Assembly (NCBI GenBank): GCA_900539345.1 | Contig: UQBS01000005.1 | Span: 1-64,000, forward strand | Reading direction: 5' to 3' | Length of the DNA: 64,000 nt | DNA from: an uncultured Coriobacteriaceae bacterium | GTDB lineage: Bacteria > Actinomycetota > Coriobacteriia > Coriobacteriales > UMGS124 | Part shown: one piece after another, positions 15,659-24,163 of the stretch | How the letters are laid out: each line of letters begins with the position of its first letter | Position numbering within the stretch: the stretch's first letter is position 1 | Position numbers and translations under genes: made by a program | The notes under the pieces: model-generated | The model's input: the letters and a program-made list of their open reading frames with translations, nothing else | What the model was told of the DNA's origin: nothing | Database searches by the model: none

Positions 15659-15964
15659 TTACTCGTCGTCGTCAGCGGCGGCCTTCTTGGCAGCAGCGCT
15701 GCGCTTCTTGGCTGCGGGCTTCTTGGCAGCCTCGTCCTCCACGACGTCGGCGTCGTCCTCGTCGACAACCTCGACCTCTTCCTCAACGGCAGCGGTCTTC
15801 TTGGAAGAAGCCTCCTCGTCCTCGTCAGACATGCCCTTGCGCAGGTTCTTCACGGTCTTGCCCAGGGAAGCGCCGAGCTTCGGGAGGTTCTTGGGCCCGA
15901 AGATCAGAAGAACAACGACAAGGATGATGAGGAGCTCAGGAACGCCCATACCCAGAATCTTCAT
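15659..15964 (-). CDS. tatA: Twin-arginine translocase subunit TatA
   Basis: TatA oligomerises to form the pore for folded-protein export. The 101-residue protein has the usual pattern: a short N-terminal membrane helix (M-G-V-P-E-L-L-I-I-L-V-V-V-L-L-I-F-G), the hinge F-G-P-K-N-L-P-K-L-G, and an amphipathic helix (G-K-T-V-K-N-L-R-K-G). The tail is unusual: an acidic block (EEEVEVVDEDDADVVEDE) is followed by a Lys/Ala-rich block and ends D-D-D-E. The start is the ATG at 15964 behind GGAGGATTGTG. No tatC is in the window. It fits the presence of a twin-arginine substrate at 31.2 kb and the exported redox proteins. Confidence 0.92.
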   Translation of the reverse strand: MKILGMGVPELLIILVVVLLIFGPKNLPKLGASLGKTVKNLRKGMSDEDEEASSKKTAAVEEEVEVVDEDDADVVEDEAAKKPAAKKRSAAAKKAAADDDE

Positions 15965-16126
15965 ACCACAATCCTCCATTAACGGTGGCGGACTTGAATG
16001 TGCCTGCGTCTTCGCAAGAACCCGCCGGTTTTCGGTACGGGGGTATAGTACCCCACGAACCACGCCTATACACGCAAATTTGCAATGCTTTGCGACCAAT
16101 TTTTCTCGACAGGCGCAATTCACAGC

Positions 16127-16160
16127 AAAAAGGGCCGTTGCTTGCGAGAAGCAACGGCCC
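16127..16160 (-). terminator. Terminator of tRNA-Pro
   Basis: The minus strand has GGGCCGTTGCTT-5 bases-AAGCAACGGCCC (16160-16132), a perfect 12-bp stem, followed by TTTTTGC. It lies 15 bases after the tRNA CCA end. Confidence 0.9.
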
Positions 16161-16175
16161 TTGCATGTACCAAAC

Positions 16176-16252
16176 TGGTCGGGTTGACTGGATTTGAACC
16201 AGCGACCTCTGCGTCCCGAACGCAGCGCTCTACCAAGCTGAGCCACAACCCG
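16176..16252 (-). tRNA. tRNA-Pro (anticodon CGG)
   Basis: The minus strand folds as a full cloverleaf. The acceptor arm pairs CGGGTTG (from 16252) with CAACCCG. The anticodon stem CTGCG/CGCAG encloses loop TTCGGGA with anticodon CGG, reading CCG codons. The T-arm contains GGTTCAAAT. Discriminator A and an encoded CCA end the gene at 16176. A strong terminator follows. Confidence 0.95.
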
Positions 16253-16370
16253 GACTTCGATATAGTAACAGACTTTTGCTGACGTCAACCCAACTTCTTT
16301 GAATTGTGGAGAAAGTGGGACTACACGCCACAAATGCCGAGCGGGCCACCACGTTCGAGGCGCGTCAACC

Positions 16371-17120
16371 CTAGATAACGATTGCGCCGATGCAGCCAAG
16401 CACGAGGATGTGCACGGGATAGTACAGGTAGAAGAACCACTTAAGGGACCTGCCCCGCGATCCGTCGTAGGCACGTAGCAGGCAAAGCGCCCCCACCCCG
16501 CCCACAAGCTCGTACAAAAGCTCGGGCATCGACGCCGCATCGCCCTGAAGCACACCGCCCAATGCAGGCAGCCCCAGGGCCAGGATGGCAAGAAGCGTCG
16601 GGTAAGTGCGGCGGTCTGGCTCGGGCAGCACATGGGCCATGAGGATCATCACGGGACCCAAGACGCCCCAGTCGAGAACGACGCTTGCAACCGTGCTAGC
16701 CACGAACAGCGCCCAAAAGGCCGGCCGACACCTCATGCGGTCGTAGGCGACGAGCATCGCAAGGCCCAGCAAAAGGGTAAACAAGACATTGCCGGTACAG
16801 GGCAGCTGAAGCAAGGTCTCGCCCAAGTCAAGTACAACCGGCTCAAAGAACAGGCTGTACGGAACCTGAGAGACGACGGCAAACGCAAAGAGACGGCCCG
16901 CATAGCGACGCACGTTGTGCGTATGGCGATACCCCTCGCTCACGAGGAAGGCCATAATGGGAAACGTGAGACCGCCGAAAGCCTCGCAGACGCAATACAC
17001 CCAGAACGGCAGCACGGCCTGGAAGATGACGCCCGCATGGCACAACGTCATGCCTACAATGGCAGCCATCTTGAGCGAAAACGACGAAACAGGAGGAAGG
17101 GGGCGCGACGGCATGGGCAT
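16371..17120 (-). CDS. TraX family membrane protein
   Basis: The 249-residue protein is nearly all hydrophobic, with about eight membrane segments. It begins near S-L-K-M-A-A-I-V-G-M-T-L-C-H-A-G, the TraX N-terminal signature (LKxIAxxxMxxDH-like), and ends W-F-F-Y-L-Y-Y-P-V-H-I-L-V-L-G, also a TraX hallmark. F-P-I-M-A-F-L-V-S-E-G-Y-R-H-T is the conserved second segment. TraX was first described as an F-pilin acetylase, but chromosomal members probably acetylate or modify envelope polymers; no substrate can be named. The start at 17120 overlaps the divergent start of the CPBP gene, so a start nearer 17069 (MAAIVG) is also possible. Confidence 0.75.
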   Translation of the reverse strand: MPMPSRPLPPVSSFSLKMAAIVGMTLCHAGVIFQAVLPFWVYCVCEAFGGLTFPIMAFLVSEGYRHTHNVRRYAGRLFAFAVVSQVPYSLFFEPVVLDLGETLLQLPCTGNVLFTLLLGLAMLVAYDRMRCRPAFWALFVASTVASVVLDWGVLGPVMILMAHVLPEPDRRTYPTLLAILALGLPALGGVLQGDAASMPELLYELVGGVGALCLLRAYDGSRGRSLKWFFYLYYPVHILVLGCIGAIVI

Positions 17121-18096
17121 TCCCGATTCTGACAATGAGGCAAACAGCGGACGGACAAAGAAAGAACGACCGCACGGCGTGCTTGGCGCCCCGGCGGCTG
17201 CGGCCCTGTGCTTTGCGGCCGCCATGTTGTTGTACCACATACCGCTGGGGCCAAGCATGGCTGCAGATGCCCTCCATGCCTGCCTTGCCGGTGTCGCGGC
17301 GCTTGTGTGTCTGGCACTTTGGGCGGGGCAAGAAGCAATGAGCGAAGACACGTCGGGCGCACGCGACACTCAAATGGGCAGGACGCACGAGGTCGAAAGC
17401 GCGTATATGAGAAAAGCCTGCGCCAGGAGCATCAATGCCGATGGGGCCGAAAGCGCGCACACGGAAGCAGGTGCCGAACATCCAAGGCCGCTTCGCAGCC
17501 TTCCCGCAGGCCTGGTTGCATTGCTGTGCCTTGTGGGGGCGCTCGTCAGCGTTGCCGTGCCGCTGGCAACAAGCAGCATGGCGGATGCCGGGGCACAAAC
17601 CGTGCCCGCGTCCCCACGGGATTCCTTTGCACTGTTTGCAGTGCTGGCCATATCGTGCTTGGGAACCGCGGCGTGGGAAGAGATTGCCTTCCGCCGGCTT
17701 GCGATGGAGGCAGTCGCCGGCGCACTCGAGGAGGGCCGCACCCGCAGGCTCATAGCGGCATGTGTGTGCTCGGCTGTGTTTGCAATGCTGCACCTGCCCG
17801 AGATGGGCGCGGCACTGCCCACAGCCTTGCGTGCCATGCAGGTGTTTCTTTTCGCGCTTGCCATGGCGGGACTCGTGGAAGAAAGCGGCCACCTGGCCCC
17901 GGCCATTGCAGCACATGCGCTTTACGACGTTATATGCTTTGCGCCCACCGCGCTCGGCACCCTTGGCAGCGCCTGGGAGATACCGGCATCTTCCCTTATG
18001 GCCCTAGAAACAAGCGCGTCGGGAATGTTGGCGAGCCTTCTGTTTTTGGCACCAGCGGCGGCACTGGGAGTGCGCAGGCTTCTTGCGGCACACTAG
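17113..18096 (+). CDS. CPBP family intramembrane metalloprotease
   Basis: This 327-residue multi-pass protein of the Rce1/CAAX-protease-like (CPBP) family has motif 1 W-E-E-I-A-F-R-R (EExxxR) near residue 190, motif 2 (F-A-M-L-H-L) near 228, and motif 3 H-A-L-Y-D-V near 270, which supply the Glu/His metal site in the membrane. Members process lipidated or bacteriocin peptides or give bacteriocin immunity; the substrate is not known. A polar stretch (about 80-115) lies between membrane segments 2 and 3. The ATG at 17113 lies inside the TraX start region on the other strand. Its stop overlaps the convergent ispE stop by four bases. Confidence 0.8.
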   Translation: MGIPDSDNEANSGRTKKERPHGVLGAPAAAALCFAAAMLLYHIPLGPSMAADALHACLAGVAALVCLALWAGQEAMSEDTSGARDTQMGRTHEVESAYMRKACARSINADGAESAHTEAGAEHPRPLRSLPAGLVALLCLVGALVSVAVPLATSSMADAGAQTVPASPRDSFALFAVLAISCLGTAAWEEIAFRRLAMEAVAGALEEGRTRRLIAACVCSAVFAMLHLPEMGAALPTALRAMQVFLFALAMAGLVEESGHLAPAIAAHALYDVICFAPTALGTLGSAWEIPASSLMALETSASGMLASLLFLAPAAALGVRRLLAAH

Positions 18097-18959
18097 GCCA
18101 GCGTCGTGCTGGCGCACGCCCACCAACCATGCTCGCGCGCCTGAACCGAAAGACGCTCGGCCACAGCAAGGTCACCCACGAAGGCGCACACGCATGAGCC
18201 GCTGCCGCACAAAAGAGGGCCCGCCTGGCAAGCGCCGCTGTCTTGCAGGAAAGCAAAGACCTCCGCGATCGCAGGGGCGAGCTGCAGGGCGGCAGGCTCC
18301 ATGTTGTTGGCGACTGCGGCGAGGGCGCCCGGCACATCGCAGGCACGCAGGGCCTCGAGCATCGGCTCCACCCGAGGAGCGGGCGTCGCCATCTCGTCGA
18401 GCAGGCGATAGCAGGCGCCGGTAGAGACGCCCTGGTCGGGCTTCACAAGCACGATGGGCACGCTGAAAGGCGCAAATGTCTCACGCAGCACGTCTCCCCT
18501 ACCGTCGAGATACGACGGCACCTCATGCAGGAAAAACGCCACGTCGGCGCCGAGGGACTGGGCCAGGCGCACCACACGCTCGTCTTCGAGGTCGATCTGC
18601 CACATGCGGGCAAGGCCGCGCATCACCGCGGCCGCATCAGAAGAGCCTCCGCCCAGACCCGCCTGCGACGGGACACGCTTGCGCAGCGCCACGCTCATGT
18701 CGAGCGGCTTTTCAAATGCCTCGGCCATGCCAACAGCGGCACGATATGCAAGGTTCGTCGCAGGGTCGGCACCCGCTGGCAAAGGATCGGGCTCGCATGA
18801 AAAAACGAGGCCCTCCCCTGCTGCAAGCTCGCAGAGTTCGACCTCGTCATGGAGTTCGAGCGCACACATGACCGTGCGCACCTCGTGGTAGGCACCCTCG
18901 CATACCCCGAGCGTTACCGAGAGAACCAGGTTGACCTTGGCATGGGCGCGTTCTTGCAC
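18093..18959 (-). CDS. ispE: 4-diphosphocytidyl-2-C-methyl-D-erythritol kinase
   Basis: Phosphorylates CDP-methylerythritol in the MEP pathway to isoprenoids. The GHMP-kinase features are A-H-A-K-V-N-L at the N-terminus (catalytic Lys side), R-V-P-S-Q-A-G-L-G-G-G-S-S-D-A-A-A (ATP-binding glycine loop) and G-S-G-S-C-V-C-A-F near the C-terminus. I start it at the GTG at 18959, which has GAGGAGG eight bases upstream; this gives 288 residues and the usual short N-terminus. The ORF remains open further upstream but without homology. Gene order rsmA-veg-ispE is conserved with Bacillota. Confidence 0.93.
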   Translation of the reverse strand: MQERAHAKVNLVLSVTLGVCEGAYHEVRTVMCALELHDEVELCELAAGEGLVFSCEPDPLPAGADPATNLAYRAAVGMAEAFEKPLDMSVALRKRVPSQAGLGGGSSDAAAVMRGLARMWQIDLEDERVVRLAQSLGADVAFFLHEVPSYLDGRGDVLRETFAPFSVPIVLVKPDQGVSTGACYRLLDEMATPAPRVEPMLEALRACDVPGALAAVANNMEPAALQLAPAIAEVFAFLQDSGACQAGPLLCGSGSCVCAFVGDLAVAERLSVQAREHGWWACASTTLA

Positions 18960-19068
18960 GGCGTGGCCTCCTCTATAAAGAAACGCTGCCGCCGGGCGCT
19001 CAAAGCCATTCGCACCGGATGTGCCAAGGCCCGTGTGAGGCACGGCTGCAGCGTTTGTGCAAACGGTA

Positions 19069-19359
19069 TTACTGCTGGTCTTCGACGGGCTCAAAGATGA
19101 GCTCGCCAGATGCCGGGTCAGAAAGCTCCACGGCGCCGGTCAGCACGTCGACGTACTGGTAGGACTGACGGGCGCGACGGCCGCGGCGCTCCTCCACCTC
19201 GACGATAAAGAGAGAGTCGTGGGTCTGCAGCAGCACGCCGTCACGCTCGACGACGCGCGAGCGGCCCATGTTGGCGCGCACCTTGAAGTGCGAGCCGGTC
19301 ATATGAGAAAGCTTGTCGTGGATTTCCGCGATTTTGTTTGCGTGCTCTTCGAGTTCCAT
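19069..19359 (-). CDS. veg: Veg family protein
   Basis: The 96-residue basic protein resembles Bacillus Veg: I-H-D-K-L-S-H-M-T-G-S-H-F-K-V-R-A-N-M-G-R-S-R at the front, then E-R-D-G-V-L-L-Q-T-H-D-S-L-F-I-V-E-V and S-Y-Q-Y-V-D-V-L-T-G-A-V-E-L. In B. subtilis Veg is highly expressed and stimulates biofilm matrix genes by an unknown mechanism. Position between rsmA and ispE supports the call. The ATG at 19359 has GGAAGG eight bases upstream; a second ATG at 19365 is too close to it. A 150-base gap before it on the rsmA side probably holds its promoter. Confidence 0.88.
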   Translation of the reverse strand: MELEEHANKIAEIHDKLSHMTGSHFKVRANMGRSRVVERDGVLLQTHDSLFIVEVEERRGRRARQSYQYVDVLTGAVELSDPASGELIFEPVEDQQ

Positions 19360-19512
19360 GTGCATAACCTTCCGGGGGGCGCGCAATGAGCGCACTCCCA
19401 GTGCTATCAGGGTGTTTTGGGGACGTGGATAGTACCAGCCACAGGCGCAGATAATATGGATTCATCGGAATACTACGCACTGCAAGCCCATATGGGGCTA
19501 TATACGCACCTT

Positions 19513-20523
19513 TTAAATCATGTCCGGATCGAAGACGGCGCGCTTTTTCTTGGGCTTGGCACACTTCTTGGCCGTAACAGGCGCCGAAGACTCGGTAGGG
19601 CGATAACGCTCGGGCACAGCGCCGTCGCGAAGTGTCAGTGCAAGACCGATGAACTGGTCTTTTGTGAGCGACTCGGCACGGCAGCCGCCGTCGATGGCCA
19701 TAAGGTCGAACGCGGCATCAAGCTGGGCGCGCTCCCACTTCTCACATGCCGCCATGGAGTTGCGCAGGGTCTTGCGGCGCTGGGCGAAAGCCGCGTCGAC
19801 GACCTCGATGGTCGCCGCGGCATCTTCTGCGCTCAGGGCATCGCAGGCAGGCACGCGCTGCAGGCGCACCACGGCGCTCTCCACATGAGGTTCGGGAAAG
19901 AAGCTGCGCGCAGGAACCTGGAAGCGCCCAACGACCTGGGCGAACAGCTGGAGCTTCACCGTATAGGCGCCATAAATCTTGGACGAGGGGAGTGCGCAGA
20001 TACGGTCGGCCACCTCGCTTTGCACCATGACCGTGGCGTCCTGGATAAACGGCCACTCCTGGAAATACTGCAGGATGAGCGTGGCTGCCACCGCATAGGG
20101 AAGGTTTGCGACCCAAGCGCTCGGATAGTCGGGCAAATCGGCGAGGGCGGCGTTCTTGGCACGCAGACCGGCGAGCGCCTCGGAAATCTGGGCGGGCGCG
20201 ACCTTCGTGGCGTCGCCCATCACAAGGGCGAAGCGCTCGGAATACTCGGCCGTCACCTCGCCCAATGGACCCTGCATGTCGGCATCGGCCTCGATGGCGA
20301 CCACGGCGGCGGCACGAGGCAGAAGCGCGCAGGTGAGCGTGCCGCAGCCAGGACCGACCTCGAGCACCGTCTGCGTGGGCGCAACGTCGGCAAGCTCGAG
20401 GATGTGGGCGACGACGGTATCGTCTACCAGGAAGTTCTGTCCCAGCTCATACTTCGCCTCAAGCCCGAAGGCGTCAAGCATGGAGCGGATCGCGCTGCGG
20501 TTTGCCATTTTGGACACAGCCAT
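19513..20523 (-). CDS. rsmA: 16S rRNA A1518/A1519 N6-dimethyltransferase
   Basis: KsgA/RsmA dimethylates two adenines in 16S rRNA helix 45. The N-terminal motif X reads Y-E-L-G-Q-N-F-L-V-D, motif I V-L-E-V-G-P-G-C-G-T-L-T, the acidic strand V-V-A-I-E-A-D, and the catalytic motif IV A-N-L-P-Y-A-V-A. The RNA-binding C-terminal domain carries S-F-F-P-E-P-H-V-E-S-A-V and R-R-K-T-L-R-N. At 336 residues it is longer than E. coli KsgA (273), because of an insert near 110-120 and a basic tail (K-K-C-A-K-P-K-K-K-R). The start is the ATG at 20523. Confidence 0.95.
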   Translation of the reverse strand: MAVSKMANRSAIRSMLDAFGLEAKYELGQNFLVDDTVVAHILELADVAPTQTVLEVGPGCGTLTCALLPRAAAVVAIEADADMQGPLGEVTAEYSERFALVMGDATKVAPAQISEALAGLRAKNAALADLPDYPSAWVANLPYAVAATLILQYFQEWPFIQDATVMVQSEVADRICALPSSKIYGAYTVKLQLFAQVVGRFQVPARSFFPEPHVESAVVRLQRVPACDALSAEDAAATIEVVDAAFAQRRKTLRNSMAACEKWERAQLDAAFDLMAIDGGCRAESLTKDQFIGLALTLRDGAVPERYRPTESSAPVTAKKCAKPKKKRAVFDPDMI

Positions 20524-20556
20524 CGGGTTGTCCCCCTGTCGGAATCGTCGGTGGTA

Positions 20557-21201
20557 CTAGCGTAGGTCGCGTGCAGCCTGGGCGGCATGCACAAGGTCGC
20601 TTGCCCAGGCAGATACGTTGGAAAGCAGCGCCGCGTCGAAGTTGGGCCCATAGGCGCAGCCAGGTCTCGGGGCCTGCCCAAAGCCCACGAGGTCATGCGT
20701 GGCATACAACTCGAAGTCAGCCATGCGAAGCGAGGATCGGGAGCAACTTACAAGCGCATCGTAGCCGAAGGGGTCGCCTCCCGCACCCACCACAAAGAGG
20801 TCGAGCGGGCGTCGGCACTCCAGGGGACGCACGGGGCGCTGCCCCAACAGGTAGCGTTGGCACCACAGGGGCTGCATGCGGTCGAGCACGGCTTTGAGCT
20901 GCGAAGGCGGCCCCGAGAAGTACACGGGAGCCACCAAGGCAAGCGCATCTGCCGCTTGCAGGCGCTTGATCAGGCACGCAAAGCCAGGGCGACCCCCGGC
21001 CCCCTCGCGCGCATCGAGCACGCAGGCGCCGGTGCGCTCGCACGCACCGCAGCCCACGCAACCCCGCACTTCGTAATCAGAGAGGAACAACGGTTCAGAC
21101 ACCGCACCGGCCGCAGGCAGGACGCGTTCGAGCTCGGCGGCAAAGCGGGCGCATGCACCGTGGCTACGCGGGCTGCCCACAAGCACGGCGACGCGGAGCA
21201 T
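20557..21201 (-). CDS. Flavodoxin-like FMN reductase with Cys-rich motif
   Basis: The 214-residue protein of the NADPH-dependent FMN reductase/iron-sulfur flavoprotein family has the phosphate loop V-G-S-P-R-S-H-G near residue 8, the Cys cluster C-V-G-C-G-A-C-E-R-T-G-A-C near 49, and the flavin region V-A-P-V-Y-F-S-G-P-P-S-Q-L-K-A-V-L-D-R. The start at the ATG 21201 follows GAGGG by seven bases. It lies between tatD and rsmA in a dense minus-strand run (gap to tatD about 30 bases), so it is probably co-transcribed with metG-tatD. It is a distant paralogue of the flavodoxin-like protein at 5.9 kb. The substrate is unknown. Confidence 0.75.
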   Translation of the reverse strand: MLRVAVLVGSPRSHGACARFAAELERVLPAAGAVSEPLFLSDYEVRGCVGCGACERTGACVLDAREGAGGRPGFACLIKRLQAADALALVAPVYFSGPPSQLKAVLDRMQPLWCQRYLLGQRPVRPLECRRPLDLFVVGAGGDPFGYDALVSCSRSSLRMADFELYATHDLVGFGQAPRPGCAYGPNFDAALLSNVSAWASDLVHAAQAARDLR

Positions 21202-21232
21202 GTCTGCGCCCTCGCTACGCACGGCCCCTCCC

Positions 21233-22222
21233 CTACCCTCGTGCGCCCGCAAGCGGCGCGGGGCGATCGAAGATGCGCCGCGCGAGCTCGTAGGCATCGC
21301 GATACGTGTCAGCGGGTTCGTCGCCGCAGCGCTCACGGCGAAGGTCCGCCACAAACTCAGCGGTGCGAGCGATATAGGCAGGCTCGCACTGTGTGCCGCG
21401 CAAGGGCTCGGGCGCCATGTAGGGCGCGTCGGTCTCAAGGACAAGCTGACCGCGACCAAGAGCAGCCACGGCATCACGCGTGGGTTCGTTTCGCTTGAAG
21501 CTCACGGCGCCACCGATGCCGAGCACGCAGCCCATCTCGAGGAACGGGGCGGCGTCTTCGGGCCCGAGGTCGAAGCAGTGCAGAACAGCCCCGCCCTCAC
21601 GAGGCAGGCCGACCTCGGCCATGATCTGCGCGGCCTCGTCGTGAGCCTCGCGCACATGCAACGAAAGCGATGCGTTCAGGCTGCACGCCAGCTTGAGCTG
21701 CTCTCGGAACACCTCGCGCTGCACCTCGCGCGGCGAGAGGTCGTAGTGGTAGTCCAGGCCGATCTCGCCCACGCCGCAGCAGATGGGTTCGGCCAGAAGG
21801 CGCTGCATGGCCGCATGTGCCTGGGCATCGAAGCCCTTGGCATTGTGCGGATGGCACCCCACCAGAAGACGCACCTCGGGCATCACCGGGGGCTCCCCAA
21901 GCGCGTCGAGCACGCCGGCACTACGCCATGCTTCGAGAATCTCAGCGCACTCGCGCTGCCAGCGGTCAAGATCTGCAAGCACCGCCTGGGGGTCGCGCGC
22001 GTCATCGGCAGAATCGACGACCGTCACCAAAAAGCGCACGCCGGCCACGGCCGCACGCGCAAGGGCGAGCGCGGCATCTATGTGCCTCAGGCTCGTGAGG
22101 TGCGTGTGACTCTCGGCTATGGGGCCCGATGCCGCGGGAAGCGCGAGCGGCGCCTGCTTCTTCGTGCAGAAGAAGCAGGCGTGCTCGGCATGGGTGGGCG
22201 ATAAGAGCTCGGGATTTAGCAC
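21233..22222 (-). CDS. tatD: TatD family metal-dependent DNase/hydrolase
   Basis: TatD proteins are TIM-barrel metal-dependent hydrolases with 3'-5' nuclease activity. Visible ligands are E-S-H-T-H-L near residue 40 (HxH), C-G-V-G-E-I-G-L-D-Y-H-Y (metal Glu), L-S-L-H-V-R-E-A (His), A-V-L-H-C-F-D (His) and L-E-T-D-A-P-Y (Asp). The only in-frame start ahead of the barrel is a GTG at 22222 that overlaps the metG stop by seven bases, giving 329 residues and about 38 residues before the HxH, longer than usual. This extra N-terminus contains C-F-F-C and is encoded by a perfect hairpin. The metG-tatD order is common in Gram-positive bacteria. Confidence 0.9.
   Translation of the reverse strand: MLNPELLSPTHAEHACFFCTKKQAPLALPAASGPIAESHTHLTSLRHIDAALALARAAVAGVRFLVTVVDSADDARDPQAVLADLDRWQRECAEILEAWRSAGVLDALGEPPVMPEVRLLVGCHPHNAKGFDAQAHAAMQRLLAEPICCGVGEIGLDYHYDLSPREVQREVFREQLKLACSLNASLSLHVREAHDEAAQIMAEVGLPREGGAVLHCFDLGPEDAAPFLEMGCVLGIGGAVSFKRNEPTRDAVAALGRGQLVLETDAPYMAPEPLRGTQCEPAYIARTAEFVADLRRERCGDEPADTYRDAYELARRIFDRPAPLAGARG
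22152..22180 (-). repeat. Perfect 12-bp hairpin at the metG-tatD junction
   Basis: GCCTGCTTCTTC (22152-22163) and GAAGAAGCAGGC (22169-22180) pair perfectly with a 5-base loop. The hairpin is 36 bases after the metG stop, inside the predicted 5' end of tatD. It lacks a T-run, so processing, attenuation or control of tatD translation is more likely than termination. Confidence 0.7.
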
Positions 22223-23865
22223 GGCAGGTTGGCCATGTCGAGGCGCGGGAAGAGGGCGTCGCCCTTCTCCACAGGCTGGCCGCCCTCGAACTGACCCCAA
22301 GCGCAGGCGGCCTCAAGGTCGCAGCAGGGCTCGCAGGGCAGACCGATACGGCGCATGACCTCGGCCGACGTTGCCGGCGTGAAGGGCTCGAGCAGCGTGG
22401 CGGCGATGCGGATGGCCTCGATGAGACCCCAGATGACGAAAGCCAGCTCCTCGGCGTTGGCCGGGTCCTTGGCGAGCGCCCAGGGGGCCTTGTCCTCGAT
22501 GTAGTGGTTGGCGACGGCCACGAACTCCATGACGTCCTTCGCGGCGCCCTGGTAGTCGAAGGCGGCCATCTTCTGCGCATAGCGGCCGTAGATGCCCTGG
22601 GCGGCCTCGAGCAGCGGGCTCGTGCGCTGCTCCCAGCCCTCGCCACGGGCGGGGCTTGCGCCCTCGAAGTACTTGGCGCTCATGTTGAGCGAGCGACTCA
22701 CGAGGTTGCCCCAGCTGTTGGCCAGGTCGGCGTTGTAGACCTGCGCCATGCGCTCGAAGCTGATGGCACCGTCCATGCCGTGCGACACGTCGGTCATGAA
22801 GTAGTAGCGGTAGCCCTCAACGCCGAGGAAGTCGATGACCTGCTGGGGGAAGATGGAGTTGCCGCGGCTCTTCGACATCTTCTCGCCCTTGCCCGTCTCG
22901 GGGTTCTTGACGAGCAGGAAGCCATGCGCCAGCACGTGCTCGGTCACAGGCAGACCGGCGGCCATGAGCATCGCGGGCCAGATCACGCAGTGGAAGCGGA
23001 TGATGTCCTTGCCCACAATGTGCTGCTGAGCAGGCCAGAAGCGCGCAAAGCGCTCGGCGGCCTCGGGGTCGCCATAACCGGCGGCCGTGATGTAGTTGAT
23101 GAGGGCGTCGAACCACACATAGGTCACGTGGTCGGGATCGAAGGGCAGCGGGATGCCCCAGTCGAACGTGGTGCGCGTGACGGAGAGATCCTTGAGGCCG
23201 CCCTCGACGAAGCTCACGACCTCGTTGCGGCGAATCTCAGGCTCGATGAAGTCGGGATGGGCGGCATAGAAGTCCAGCAGCGGCTGCTGGAACTCGGAAA
23301 GCTTGAAGAACCAGCTCTCCTCCTGGATGCGCTCGAGCGGACGCTTGCAGTCGGGGCACAGCGGGATGGCGGTCTCGTCGTAGTTGCCGTCCTCGTCGGT
23401 GTTGGCGTGGCGCACGTCGGTCTCGGTGAAGTAGGTCTCCTCAGGCACGCAGTACCAGCCCTCGTAGGTACCCTTGTAGATGTAGCCCTTCTCCTTGAGG
23501 TCCTCCCAGAAGTGCTGCACCGCCTTGATGTGGCGCTCCTGGGTGGTGCGGATGAAGTCGTCGTTGGTGATCTCGAGCGTGCGCCAAAGCTCCTGGAAGG
23601 CAGGGGCCTGGGAGTCGCACCACTGCTGGGGCGTCATGTCGTGGGCAGCGGCCGAGTCGGCGACCTTCTGGCCGTGCTCGTCGACGCCGGTGAGGAACAG
23701 CGTGTCATAGCCGTCCATGCGACGGAAACGCGCCTGAACATCGGCCACGATGGTGGAGTAGGCCGTGCCCAGGTGCGGGGCGGCGTTCACATAGTAGATG
23801 GGCGTGGTGATGAAGTACGTGCCCTTATCTTGGGGCTTGTGGTCGGCGCAGCCGCAATCGCACAT
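22216..23865 (-). CDS. metG: Methionyl-tRNA synthetase without C-terminal tRNA-binding domain
   Basis: Class I synthetase charging tRNA-Met. The HIGH motif reads P-H-L-G near residue 28, the zinc-knuckle region has C-P-D-C (one CxxC pair), K-D-I-I-R-F-H is the conserved WHxR-like strand, and E-K-M-S-K-S-R-G is the KMSKS loop. The N-terminus has an unusual C-D-C-G-C stretch (residues 2-6). At 549 residues it stops just after the anticodon-binding helices, so the Trbp111-like dimerisation domain that many bacterial MetRS carry is missing. The ATG at 23865 is chosen; an upstream in-frame start would add nine residues without homology. Confidence 0.96.
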   Translation of the reverse strand: MCDCGCADHKPQDKGTYFITTPIYYVNAAPHLGTAYSTIVADVQARFRRMDGYDTLFLTGVDEHGQKVADSAAAHDMTPQQWCDSQAPAFQELWRTLEITNDDFIRTTQERHIKAVQHFWEDLKEKGYIYKGTYEGWYCVPEETYFTETDVRHANTDEDGNYDETAIPLCPDCKRPLERIQEESWFFKLSEFQQPLLDFYAAHPDFIEPEIRRNEVVSFVEGGLKDLSVTRTTFDWGIPLPFDPDHVTYVWFDALINYITAAGYGDPEAAERFARFWPAQQHIVGKDIIRFHCVIWPAMLMAAGLPVTEHVLAHGFLLVKNPETGKGEKMSKSRGNSIFPQQVIDFLGVEGYRYYFMTDVSHGMDGAISFERMAQVYNADLANSWGNLVSRSLNMSAKYFEGASPARGEGWEQRTSPLLEAAQGIYGRYAQKMAAFDYQGAAKDVMEFVAVANHYIEDKAPWALAKDPANAEELAFVIWGLIEAIRIAATLLEPFTPATSAEVMRRIGLPCEPCCDLEAACAWGQFEGGQPVEKGDALFPRLDMANLPC

Positions 23866-24000
23866 GGTGGGTAGCCTTTCGACGCATTGCACCGGGACGC
23901 TCCCGGCGCTTTCTAGACAGATGGGATAATCGTATCATCTGCGCTTCCTTGCAAAGCGCTTGGCACACAGGGTCACATACAAGTTGCGCCGCCGACAAGC

Positions 24001-24042
24001 AAAAAGAAAGGGCCGGCTTCGGACGCAATCCGTTGCCAGCCC
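24001..24042 (-). terminator. Terminator of the ech hydrogenase operon
   Basis: The minus strand carries a 14-bp imperfect stem (24042-24010; one wobble and a two-base internal mismatch) with loop TTGCG, followed by TTTCTTTTT. It lies about 120 bases after the last ech gene; the bases in between show no gene. Confidence 0.8.
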
Positions 24043-24163
24043 ATTGAGATGCGATTGTTGGCGAGTGAGCGAACCCACCCGGACCCGTGACGCAATGCAG
24101 CCACGGACAAACCCTCGCCCACCTCGACCTGCGGTGCGGGCAGCCCTACGCGGCCGTCCTGCC

